Origin: Rhodopirellula sp.
GTDB taxonomy: Bacteria > Planctomycetota > Planctomycetia > Pirellulales > Thermoguttaceae
Reading direction: 5' to 3'
DNA length: 46,229 bases
Assembly: GCA_012728855.1 (NCBI GenBank)
Contig: JAAYEH010000566.1
Coordinates: forward strand, 1 to 46,229
Under the pieces are notes generated by a model. It was not told the origin of the DNA and did not search any database. It saw only the letters and a list, made by a program, of their open reading frames with translations. The position numbers were made by a program, and so were the translations under genes. Shown here in pieces: positions 17,351 through 24,807 of the stretch; the first letter of the stretch is position 1; the number at the start of each line of letters is the position of its first letter.

Positions 17351-17420
17351 GGGAACAGGCACCTTGCCAGGGCGCCGATTCTGCGTGTCTCGCGAATGCT
17401 TGCCTCGGAGGCAGTCCCGG
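17351..17420. repeat. Diverged member of the GGGGACAGGCAC-core palindrome family
   Basis: GGGAACAGGCACCTTGCC from 17351 and CTCGGAGGCAGTCCC up to about 17418 closely resemble ACAGGCACCTCGCC and CTCGGAGCCAGTCCC of the 3708-3807 element. The outer stem here is short and imperfect. It lies between purM and the HDOD gene, directly after the composite 17071-17335 repeat. Confidence 0.6.
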
Positions 17421-17434
17421 TTTTGTCAGGCCTA

Positions 17435-18367
17435 CTATTCATTCGCCGAGGTTAGGGCGAAGACCGACTCGTAGCGTTGGACCAGCGACCGGCCCGGCGA
17501 GGCAAGCTTCAAGATGGGGCCGAATTCACTGAATTCCTGATCCACATCCCCGAGAATCTCCGACACCCCGGGTGCATCATCCGGAGCAACCTTGCGGTAG
17601 TAGTCTTCGAACGCACCGCATTCCACCCATCCCGAGTCTTCCGCCGTGGGCAGCAGCGCTGACATCGCCACCGCCAGCTTGGCCGGTTCCGCATGTGCCT
17701 GCGATACCCATTTGTCGACCGCCAGGTGTTCCTCGATCAACGTGGCAAAGACTTCGGGGAGATGCCACCTACGGGCCATGATCCCGGCGGCTTCGGCGTG
17801 AGTCCAGCCGAAGACGTGCTGTTCGAGCATCGAAAGCCGAATACGGCTGTCGCTGTTGCTCCGTGCGCCAAACAGGGTGGAATACGCATCGGGAACTTCC
17901 TTGGCCAGCAGAGGTACGGCCATATCCTGGAGCAGTGCCGCCGCAAAGGCTTCTTCCGATTCCTGGACTCCGAGCAAAGTGGCCATCCGTCGGGCGAATA
18001 TGGCGCGTCGCAGCGAATCCTGCCAGAGGCTCTTCAAATCGAAGCAGCCGCACTTGGGATTAGGGATCAGGCTGAACACGGCGCTCCAAAGGGTGAAATT
18101 CTTGATTGTTCGCATTCCGACGAGAGTGATCGCCTGGCGGACGTTGGAAATCTCATTGCGGAATCCGAAGTACGACGAGTTCACGAACCGCAGCACCTGC
18201 ATCGTCAAGCCCGGATCGGACTCGATCGGAATGGCGAACTCACGTGGACCTGTGCCGGGATCGCGGGAGAGTTCGAGCAAACGCAGCGCGCTCTGGGGCA
18301 TCGCCGGCAACTGCTCCGTGGTAAGGAGCCGCTTCAGGTCTACCTGTGGAAAACCGTTCTTGGACAT
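17435..18367 (-). CDS. HDOD domain protein
   Basis: A 310-residue protein dominated by an HDOD domain (about residues 20-220), an HD-related fold generally lacking the metal-binding HD pair and found in bacterial signalling. Typical elements are LPAMPQSALRLLELSRD, IESDPGLTMQVLRFVNSSYFG, ISNVRQAITLVGMRTIKNFTL and the late EQHVFGWTHAEAAGIMARRW. Function is usually regulatory scaffolding in motility or second-messenger pathways; none is shown here. The ATG complementary to 18365-18367 is preferred, with GAGGG upstream. No other domain is attached. A Cys-rich small gene lies 81 bp upstream on the same strand and may be co-transcribed. Confidence 0.87.
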   Translation of the reverse strand: MSKNGFPQVDLKRLLTTEQLPAMPQSALRLLELSRDPGTGPREFAIPIESDPGLTMQVLRFVNSSYFGFRNEISNVRQAITLVGMRTIKNFTLWSAVFSLIPNPKCGCFDLKSLWQDSLRRAIFARRMATLLGVQESEEAFAAALLQDMAVPLLAKEVPDAYSTLFGARSNSDSRIRLSMLEQHVFGWTHAEAAGIMARRWHLPEVFATLIEEHLAVDKWVSQAHAEPAKLAVAMSALLPTAEDSGWVECGAFEDYYRKVAPDDAPGVSEILGDVDQEFSEFGPILKLASPGRSLVQRYESVFALTSANE

Positions 18368-18448
18368 GTTGTTTCCCTCTGGTTCAAAATCGCGACGACT
18401 CGTCCGCCGGAGCATGGACGATGAACTCGATCGGCAAAGCCACCGGTC

Positions 18449-18598
18449 TCAGCCGCCGCATCCGCAGGGACAATGACCGCACCAGAAACACTCGGTCGTC
18501 CGAACGTCGCGCTTGGCGCGTTCGGAAGCTTCCGTCTCGCTGTCGGCCAAGACCACGCACGCAACGATTTCGCCAGCGTCTTCCATCAGTTCTGTCAT
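18449..18598 (-). CDS. Small Cys-rich protein (49 residues)
   Basis: A short gene whose start (ATG complementary to 18596-18598) is preceded by GAGGAG at 6 nt spacing. The product has 49 residues: an N-terminal half rich in Glu/Asp/Ala, beginning MTELMEDAGEIVACVVLADS, a basic linker and the C-terminal tail ECFWCGHCPCGCGG. The five cysteines of the tail, spaced C-x2-C-x2-C-x-C-x-C, suggest a metal site or a small redox/metal-handling peptide; one more Cys is at residue 14. I do not recognise a family. It sits immediately upstream of the HDOD gene, on the same strand. Coding status rests on the ribosome site, the intact frame and the non-random Cys cluster. Confidence 0.6.
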   Translation of the reverse strand: MTELMEDAGEIVACVVLADSETEASERAKRDVRTTECFWCGHCPCGCGG

Positions 18599-18622
18599 AA
18601 TCGGCTCCTCGGCAGCAGTTGG

Positions 18623-18708
18623 ACGTCAGGCTTTCCAGCCTGACTTCAAGTCTACGTCAGACTTTTCAGCCTGACCGAAACGCCCAGTCAGGTTGGAAAG
18701 CCTGACGT
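18623..18708. repeat. CGTCAGGCTTTCCAGCCTGAC-type repeat cluster
   Basis: Three copies of a 22-nt unit: direct copies at 18623-18644 and 18654-18675, and an inverted copy at 18687-18708. The first and third are reverse complements with one mismatch. Each unit is itself partly palindromic (GTCAGGCT ... AGCCTGAC). Partial copies occur near 20600-20619 and 32821-32838. It lies just upstream of the small Cys-rich gene, in the position where its promoter should be. Confidence 0.8.
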
Positions 18709-18883
18709 ACTCTCGCATTCTCGGCACACGCCAGAAAAGCCTAGCTCACAGCGGGCATCCAACGACACGGTTGGACTCCCATCCGGCCCCAAGAGCGGCG
18801 CGAAAACGAAGAGGGGCTCGACATTTGTCGATTTTGCCGACTGTAACACGCCGCGTTTGTCTCGCCGCACTCGACGAGGCGAT

Positions 18884-19717
18884 TCAGGACTTGTCCGTCA
18901 CGGGATCGAGAAACGCTTTGTCGGCACGGCTGAGCGCCGCGCCGTTTTTTTTGATCTCAGAGTCCGGAACTTTGCTCAGCGGTGTGTAGCGCGGATGATG
19001 AGAGTCCTTGTAGGGATCGTTGCGGGCGGCGTTGTAGCAGCAGATCAGCGACCAACGGGGATGAGGACTGGTATTGGCGTCGGAGGCGTGCAGCAGATTG
19101 CCGTGAAAGAAAACGCCGGTTCCCGGGGCCGCCTCGCAGTAGATGTGCTGCATCCGCGCGCGGGCCGCTTGAACGCGTTCGGGGTCGGCGCCGGTCTGGT
19201 CGCCGAATCGGCCGTGCTCGACGCGCCCCATGTGGTGCGAACCCTTGAGCACCTGAAGGCAACCGTTCGCGCGAGTCGCCGGGTCCAGGGCAATCAGGCA
19301 GCTCGCCATAAGCGGAAACAAGCAACCATTTTGGTACCAGTAGCCATAGTCCTGGTGCCATTCCCAGGCGCCACCCACCAGCGGTTCCTTGAGCATCAGC
19401 TTCGAGTGATAATGGTACACTTCGCCGCCGAGAAGCTGCTCCATCGCGTCGACAATGCGTCGCGAGCGGGAGACGATTCCGAAAAGATCGTCGCCGGGAT
19501 GATTCCACAGTGCAAGCCGACTTTCACGGCCCTCAGCATCCTTTCGGCCGAAGGCGTGCTGGTGGAGGAGGCGATCCTCTTTGGCCGCGCCCAGCATCAA
19601 CTCAAGCTCTTCCTTGTCAAAAAGACCCTCCATCACCAAGTATCCGTCGCATTCGAATTGCACGACCTGGTCCGCACGGAGCGGCGCAGTATTGTCGGGG
19701 GGCAAATCGTTTCGCAT
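18884..19717 (-). CDS. Phytanoyl-CoA dioxygenase (PhyH) family protein
   Basis: A 277-residue Fe(II)/2-oxoglutarate dioxygenase of the PhyH family. The N-terminus LRADQVVQFECDGYLVMEGL is characteristic. The iron ligands are visible as WEWHQDYGYW (His and Asp, about residue 137) and a distal His in FFHGNLLHASDANTS, followed by an Arg (HPRWSLICCYN) expected to bind 2-oxoglutarate. Start at 19717 is favoured by family alignment; an ATG at 19801 overlaps the preceding methyltransferase stop (ATGAATAA) and would add 28 residues without family resemblance. Neither has a clear Shine-Dalgarno. Substrate unknown. It is downstream of, and probably coupled to, the methyltransferase gene. Confidence 0.86.
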   Translation of the reverse strand: MRNDLPPDNTAPLRADQVVQFECDGYLVMEGLFDKEELELMLGAAKEDRLLHQHAFGRKDAEGRESRLALWNHPGDDLFGIVSRSRRIVDAMEQLLGGEVYHYHSKLMLKEPLVGGAWEWHQDYGYWYQNGCLFPLMASCLIALDPATRANGCLQVLKGSHHMGRVEHGRFGDQTGADPERVQAARARMQHIYCEAAPGTGVFFHGNLLHASDANTSPHPRWSLICCYNAARNDPYKDSHHPRYTPLSKVPDSEIKKNGAALSRADKAFLDPVTDKS

Positions 19718-19793
19718 CGGCAGACCCGTTCGTGGTGGCGCTGTGGGATCGTCAAGCCGAACAATCCTATGCGCGAGAGCGGCGATCGGCAAG

Positions 19794-20564
19794 TTATTCA
19801 TGCCGGTCCGGCGTGGCGAGCTTCTGGGCAATCAGGATCAAGTCGCCGCTGGTCCGGCGGTCGTAGCTATCTCGCCGATAGCTGCCGAGACATTCGACCG
19901 AGGATGCCCCTTCTTCTCGCGCCGCTTGCTCGAGATCGACGGCCTCCAGTCCCTGGAATACGGCGGTATCGCCATGAAGTTCGATATCCGGCAGCGGGGT
20001 GACGAACAGGTCGACGAAACCTCGCGATCCGCAGCGGTGGACTCCCTTGACAATGAGCACCTCTTCCTCGTTGAGCGTGGTCCGCCTGGCCTTCTGCCAC
20101 TGGCAGGGTCCGTCGGTCAGCCGCCAAAGGTTGAGAACCTGCAACACGAGCAGTCCGCCCGGACGGACCGCCGCCATCATCTCGTGTAGCGCCCGGCGGA
20201 TGACTGCGAAGTCGGGCGCCAGCGCCAAGGAATTTCCCACACACAGCGCGACATCGAACGGCCGGGCGGTTCGGATCGGCTCGTCAAACGCCCGCACCGC
20301 CCAACGCAGCCGATCGCTCTGGCCGAAGCTCGCTCGCGCGCGGTCGATCATATTGGGGCTGATGTCGGAACCTTCCACGTCAAGTCCCCAGGAGTGGAAC
20401 ATCGCAACGTGGCGCCCCGTGCCACAGGCAACATCGACGATCCGCTCCGCGCCGGCACGGTCGAAGACGGACCGGAAGAACGGCTCCTCGTAGGCAAGCC
20501 GTTTTGGCCAGTCGATCATCGCGTCGTACACGTCGGTGAGGTCGTCGAATAGTCCAGCAGTCAT
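19794..20564 (-). CDS. Class I SAM-dependent methyltransferase
   Basis: A 256-residue methyltransferase. Motif I is RIVDVACGTGRHVAMF, followed by the acidic loop VEGSDISPNMIDRARASF and a motif-IV-like ALCVGNSLALAPD, giving the usual Rossmann-like SAM fold. The C-terminal half is a substrate domain of beta strands (VLQVLNLWRLTDGP and following). The ATG complementary to 20562-20564 has GGGAG upstream; the frame open to 20633 crosses repeat sequence. The methyl acceptor is unknown. The neighbouring PhyH-type dioxygenase suggests a small-molecule tailoring pair (inference). Confidence 0.86.
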   Translation of the reverse strand: MTAGLFDDLTDVYDAMIDWPKRLAYEEPFFRSVFDRAGAERIVDVACGTGRHVAMFHSWGLDVEGSDISPNMIDRARASFGQSDRLRWAVRAFDEPIRTARPFDVALCVGNSLALAPDFAVIRRALHEMMAAVRPGGLLVLQVLNLWRLTDGPCQWQKARRTTLNEEEVLIVKGVHRCGSRGFVDLFVTPLPDIELHGDTAVFQGLEAVDLEQAAREEGASSVECLGSYRRDSYDRRTSGDLILIAQKLATPDRHE

Positions 20565-20671
20565 ACCAGGCTCCCAAGAAACACTTGCGGGTTCGGAGTA
20601 CGTCAGGTTTTCCAGCCAGCCCGTGGAAGGCAATTCTTTTCAATACCCCGCCAAGATGACGGAAACTGCAG

Positions 20672-20738
20672 CAGCCCGGCTGCTGGCCATCCGATTCCCA
20701 CAGCGTCTGGCCGTTGCCCGATGGCAGCAGCCGGGCTG
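20672..20738. repeat. 14-bp perfect inverted repeat, extended with a bulge
   Basis: CAGCCCGGCTGCTG at 20672-20685 is perfectly complementary to 20725-20738; the pairing continues inward after a one-base bulge (CCATC/GATGG). The arms are themselves partly palindromic (CAGCCCGGCTG). It lies between the SDR stop and the methyltransferase start on the minus strand. A partial copy of the CGTCAGG repeat precedes it near 20600. Confidence 0.7.
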
Positions 20739-20785
20739 ATTGACATTATGGCGGGTCGTTGTTCTTTCGGATCTCAATACCGCCC

Positions 20786-21550
20786 TCATCCCAACGTCGC
20801 TCCGCCATCGGGGCAGATCGCCTGTCCGGTGATGAATCCGGCTGCGTCGGAGGCGAGAAAGGCGCAGAGTTCGCCGATCTCGTCGATCGTGCCCATGCGT
20901 CCCAGTGGGATCCGGCCGCAGGCATCCTGGAGGAATCGCTGGGGATCGTCGGATTGCGTGGCGGCCCACTGTTCCATGAGCGGCGTTCTCACCGCGCCGG
21001 GACAAACGGCATTGACACGGATGCCGTCGGATGCCAGGTCGAGGGCGAGCGAACGGACCAGCCCGATCTGCGCGGCCTTGCCGGCGACGTAACTGGCCGA
21101 CTTCCGCTGCCCGACGATCGCCGTGGCGCTGGACATCACCAGGATCGTCCCGCGTGTTTTGCGGAGATGGGGGACGGCGAACTTGCAGCCGATGAACGTG
21201 CTGGTGAGATTCAAGCGGAGCAGTCGCTCAAAGTCCGCAATGCTCACGTCGTCGATCGACTCGTCCGGAGGATGCCAGCCCGCGTTGTTCACCAGGCAAT
21301 CGAGGCGGCCGAACTGGTAGACTGCCGCGTCGATCAGTCGTTCGATCTCGTCCTCAAGCATGACGTCGGTGGGCACGTAGACAGCGGTGTAGCCTTGATC
21401 AGTCAGCGCTTGCGCGGCGTCGTGGCCGTCGTCGCGGCCGCGGGCGCCAAGCATTACCTTCCACCGGTGCCTGCCGAACGCCCGGGCGCAACCGAGGCCG
21501 ATCCCCTTGGATCCGCCGGTGATTACGACGACTTTCTCGCAGTCCGTCAT
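20786..21550 (-). CDS. Short-chain dehydrogenase/reductase
   Basis: A 254-residue classical SDR. The cofactor motif TGGSKGIG is at residues 11-18, NNAG near 88, the catalytic Ser in MSSATAIVG and the Tyr/Lys pair in SYVAGKAA (about 154-160). The tail GRMGTIDEIGELCAFLASDA is standard. Length is typical of NAD(P)-dependent SDRs acting on sugars, hydroxyacids or acyl substrates. Ten bases separate it from the upstream symporter stop, so it is likely the distal gene of the carbohydrate locus. A residue that would decide NAD versus NADP preference cannot be assigned with certainty (GARGRDD after beta2 suggests NADP). Confidence 0.9.
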   Translation of the reverse strand: MTDCEKVVVITGGSKGIGLGCARAFGRHRWKVMLGARGRDDGHDAAQALTDQGYTAVYVPTDVMLEDEIERLIDAAVYQFGRLDCLVNNAGWHPPDESIDDVSIADFERLLRLNLTSTFIGCKFAVPHLRKTRGTILVMSSATAIVGQRKSASYVAGKAAQIGLVRSLALDLASDGIRVNAVCPGAVRTPLMEQWAATQSDDPQRFLQDACGRIPLGRMGTIDEIGELCAFLASDAAGFITGQAICPDGGATLG

Positions 21551-21560
21551 GAGATTCCCG

Positions 21561-23135
21561 TCAGTTGAAAAGGAAGTAGATCGCCAGCATGATCACCGCC
21601 AGCGCCGCCCACAGCCCCCACACCAGCCGCGGCGCCGAGGGCTGCTTCGCGTAAGTCTCCTTGAGCGTAGCAAGCGGTTGCTCCTGGGGCGAGTGCCGGG
21701 TACACAACGACACGAGGATCATGAAGGCACAAATGCCGGCGAAGAGATAGAACGACAACAACAGATAGTGCGGCCAGAACTCCTTGGTCGGCCACTGCTT
21801 GAAGTGGCAGACGCCGCAACCCAAGGAGACGATCGAGCCTAGCACCAAGGTCGAGAACGCCGCGCTGGCCGTGGCCCGCTTCCAAAGCACTCCGATCAGG
21901 AAGACCGCCCCCATCGGCGGCGCCACGAAGGCGATCACACCTTGCAGCAAATTGAACAGATCGCGGCCGACGGTGTCCAAGGCCAGCGCGATGAGCACGG
22001 CCAGTGCCCCGACAAACACAGTGATCACGCGGCCCAGCCACTTGACCTCCTTGGGGGTAGCGCCGGGCCGAAAGTTCTTGACGTAGATGTCGAGCGTGAA
22101 GACGGTGCTGAACGAGTTGAGACCGGAATCGAGTGTGCTCACCAGGGCGGCGATCAGCACGGCGACGATCAAGCCGGTCATACCCGCCGGCAGGTAATTA
22201 ACCACCATCACCGTAAACGCTTCGTCGGGGTTCGGCAGGTTCGGATGGAGGACGTAGCAGAAGATCCCCGGCAACATGAAGATAAACGGCGGCAAGATCT
22301 TCAGATAGCCGGTAAAGACGCAGCCAAGCTGCCCCTGGCGGACGTCGCGGGCGCCCAGCACCCGCTGAACGATCGTCTGGTCGGTACACCAGAACCAGAG
22401 TCCCAGCACCGGATACCCGAGAAACATCGCAGGCCAGGGAAAGTCGGCATCGCTGGGCGGGCGGATCAGGCGCCAGTAGTCGTCGGGCACGCCGGCGATG
22501 ACCGCGTCGATGCTGCCGATCTGAAGGAAGGCGATTACCGTCAACGCCAGGGAGCCGCCGATCATCAGCAGCGCTTGAAATACGTCGGTGACGATCACGG
22601 CGGCCAGGCCGCCGGCGACCGTGAAGCTGGTCGCGATCACGGTCAGCACCAGCGCGGCGACCCACAGCGGCCAACCCATAATCTGGCTCATCAGCAGCGC
22701 GCCGGTGTAAAGGGCGCCTCCGAGCCAGAGGATCATCGTCGTGAAGAGGGTGTACCACGAGAGAAAGCGGTAGGTAGCATCCCCGAAGCGGCGATGCATA
22801 AACTCCGGCATCGTGCTGACCCCGGTGGTCAGATAATGGGGAACAAAGAGCATCGCCAGCAGGACCAGGAAAAACCAGGCCAGCCAGTCGAAATTGGCGG
22901 CCACCATGCCGCTGGTGTAGGCCACGCCGCAGGAGGCGATCATGAAGGAGGGATTGACGTTGGTGGCGAAGATGGAAAGCCCCACGCTGGGCCAGCCGAA
23001 GCTTCGGCCCGCCAGGAAAAGGTCGTCCGACGCTCGCCGCCGATAACTGACCCACAGCCCCAAGCCGATCACCGAGACCGCGTAGACGCCGATCACCACG
23101 AAGTCGATCGTTTCAAGCCGGCTGTGAACGTCCAT
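21561..23135 (-). CDS. Sodium:solute symporter (SSS family)
   Basis: A 524-residue inner-membrane transporter with about 13-14 hydrophobic segments. Family features include the second helix region DDLFLAGRSFGWPSVGLSIF followed by TNVNPSFMIASCGVAYTSGM, the EFMHRRFGD loop, and GLIVAVLIAALVSTLDSGLN with downstream FSTVFTLDIY, matching the SSS consensus for Na+-coupled sugar, cyclitol or sialic-acid uptake. Length is normal. The ATG directly abuts the stop of the upstream URO-D-like gene (TGAATG), so they are translationally coupled. Neighbouring GH57-like and sialidase genes point to a sugar substrate, not individually demonstrable. Confidence 0.92.
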   Translation of the reverse strand: MDVHSRLETIDFVVIGVYAVSVIGLGLWVSYRRRASDDLFLAGRSFGWPSVGLSIFATNVNPSFMIASCGVAYTSGMVAANFDWLAWFFLVLLAMLFVPHYLTTGVSTMPEFMHRRFGDATYRFLSWYTLFTTMILWLGGALYTGALLMSQIMGWPLWVAALVLTVIATSFTVAGGLAAVIVTDVFQALLMIGGSLALTVIAFLQIGSIDAVIAGVPDDYWRLIRPPSDADFPWPAMFLGYPVLGLWFWCTDQTIVQRVLGARDVRQGQLGCVFTGYLKILPPFIFMLPGIFCYVLHPNLPNPDEAFTVMVVNYLPAGMTGLIVAVLIAALVSTLDSGLNSFSTVFTLDIYVKNFRPGATPKEVKWLGRVITVFVGALAVLIALALDTVGRDLFNLLQGVIAFVAPPMGAVFLIGVLWKRATASAAFSTLVLGSIVSLGCGVCHFKQWPTKEFWPHYLLLSFYLFAGICAFMILVSLCTRHSPQEQPLATLKETYAKQPSAPRLVWGLWAALAVIMLAIYFLFN

Positions 23136-24224
23136 TCAGTCGATCCCGTATGCTTTGAGTTGGTCGCGGATGGAATGCGATTCTTCGGCCGGCGCTTGAA
23201 TCAGGAACTGGTGGACCCCGCGAGCCGTGCCGATCTGGCGGATCACGGCATCGAGTCCGCCGAGATCGCCGTCGACTACCTGGATCTTCTTGCCGGCGGC
23301 GTGGATCCTGCGGTAGACCTCCGGCCAGTGGGCGCAGCCAAGCTGTCCGGCGCCGGGAACCCACTGTACCCCGTCCAGCGCATCGATGGCAAGCACCGAA
23401 CCGAGATGCACCAGAGCATCGACGCCGTCGAGGTGGTAGAAACTGTACGGCAGCCTGGCGCAAGTGGCCGCGATTTCGGGGGCGGCGAAGCGGTCAAACA
23501 TCTCCGGCCCGATCATGTAGCTGAAGTCGCACTGTAACATGTAACTGGGCCGCTCGGTGAAGATGCCCGACCAGTCGGAATAGCCCGGGTTGAGCGGCTG
23601 CAGAATACCGTTGATTTCCTCAACCACTCGATGCCAGCAGGCGTGGGCCTCGTCGAGCAGGCGCTTGACCTCCTGCGGGTGATCGTAGAGATCCAGCAGC
23701 AATTGCTCGCCCGGCCGGAAGACGGCGAGGATGTCGAGATTTCCGCCCAGGTCGGGCATGCCGATCAGCGCCCGGCCCTGCCACCGCCGCAGCCCGGCCA
23801 GGCAGATGTCGCGGATTCGCTGGAACCAGACGTTGCCCGGATCGAACTGGAAATGGATCTCGCCGATCGGCCGCTTCGTTTCCGGCAGGAACCAGACCTG
23901 CCCCGACGAGTTTTCCAGTCGAGCGCCGAGCATGGCGGCGATGACGACCGGCCCGAAGGCGTCGAAATTAACCCGCGGATAGGCGTCGCCGAGGAAGTGG
24001 AGGGTCGAAAGATCGTAGTCGATGCGGTCGACGATCGCATCTGCCGGGATATCGAGCCGGTGGCAGGTGGCCTGTGTCAGCCGGGGCACGTCGGGCATGG
24101 GCCGTCCGGGGTCGCGGCCGGCGAGTTCGACCGGAATGATCGGCCGCTCCAACTCACCGGCCCACCAGAGGCGATAGGTCTCGCGGAGCCGGTCCCAACG
24201 CTGGGGGTCGAAGTCGATGCTCAT
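23136..24224 (-). CDS. URO-D superfamily protein (uroporphyrinogen decarboxylase-like)
   Basis: A 362-residue protein that resembles the URO-D/CmuA/MtaA superfamily of TIM-barrel proteins known from planctomycete sugar clusters. Visible parts are the N-terminal RWDRLRETYRLWWAGELERP, the IGMPDLGGNLDILAVFR segment, FSYMIGPEMFDRFAAPEI and SFYHLDGVDALVHLGSVLAI, ending GVQWVPGAGQLG. The porphyrin-decarboxylase Arg/Asp signature at the N-terminus is not evident, so heme synthesis is unlikely. Its ATG overlaps the stop of the beta-helix gene (ATGA) and its stop abuts the symporter start, placing it inside the operon. Biochemical role unknown; a methyl-transfer or sugar-processing role is inference only. 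Confidence 0.7.
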   Translation of the reverse strand: MSIDFDPQRWDRLRETYRLWWAGELERPIIPVELAGRDPGRPMPDVPRLTQATCHRLDIPADAIVDRIDYDLSTLHFLGDAYPRVNFDAFGPVVIAAMLGARLENSSGQVWFLPETKRPIGEIHFQFDPGNVWFQRIRDICLAGLRRWQGRALIGMPDLGGNLDILAVFRPGEQLLLDLYDHPQEVKRLLDEAHACWHRVVEEINGILQPLNPGYSDWSGIFTERPSYMLQCDFSYMIGPEMFDRFAAPEIAATCARLPYSFYHLDGVDALVHLGSVLAIDALDGVQWVPGAGQLGCAHWPEVYRRIHAAGKKIQVVDGDLGGLDAVIRQIGTARGVHQFLIQAPAEESHSIRDQLKAYGID

Positions 24225-24716
24225 GGCCGGCGGATGTCCTCGTACTCCGGCTCCAGACCGGCCTGCTGCTTAACTGAATCGTCCTCAATCGGATGATCGT
24301 GGAAGACGTTATGCTTTCCGACGTGGTTCAGATTGAGCGTTTTCACGCGGCCTTCCTGCAAACGCTCGCAGACGTTGTGATGCACGGTGATGAAGTCGGA
24401 ACCCTGGTCGAGATAGACGGCCGCCATCGGGTAGTGCAGCGCCCAGGGGGATGCTGTCATGTCGTGAATGTAATTGTAGGCGATCTCCGAGTCGGGCTGG
24501 GGCGAAAGGGTATAGATCGCCGCCCCGTCGCAGAGCATCGTCATCACATGATGCAACTCGTTGGAGCGTGGCGAAGGGGCGGTCGAGTGTGCCCGGGTTG
24601 GCGTCGTCGCCACAGGGAGCAACGTAGAAATCGGCCTGTCGCGTGTCATCGGCCCGGGCAGGCATGGCGGCGGCTGTCAAGAGTAGTGCTGCAAATAGGT
24701 TTGGCAGGGTTCGCAT
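24221..24716 (-). pseudogene. Right-handed beta-helix protein with middle deleted and frame shifted
   Basis: The start, an ATG complementary to 24714-24716 with GAGG upstream, encodes a signal peptide (LFAALLLTAAAMPARA) and the hallmark N-terminus DFYVAPCGDDANPGTLDRPF of planctomycete secreted beta-helix proteins. After RPFATL, near 24560, similarity stops and the frame becomes Arg-rich. In another frame the sequence continues as a beta-helix C-terminus: SNELHHVMTMLCDGAAIYTL, IAYNYIHDM, VYLDQGSDFITVHHNVCERL and NLNHVGKHNVFHDH, ending at the stop 24221-24223 that overlaps the next start. A normal member is several hundred residues, so most of the helix is missing and the two ends are out of frame. 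Either a real deletion or an assembly join. Confidence 0.72.
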
Positions 24717-24807
24717 GGAGTGACCTCGGTTGTTGTCCGGTTTTCTTTCTTGCGATTGCGGCGGTGTATCTTTGGGCAACGGCGCAGATGTCAGGAATAT
24801 CAAGAAG

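Noticed and set aside
21942..23537. 531-codon plus-strand frame
   Set aside because: Antisense to the symporter; product is His/Gln/Arg/Asp-rich, as expected from reading hydrophobic codons backwards.
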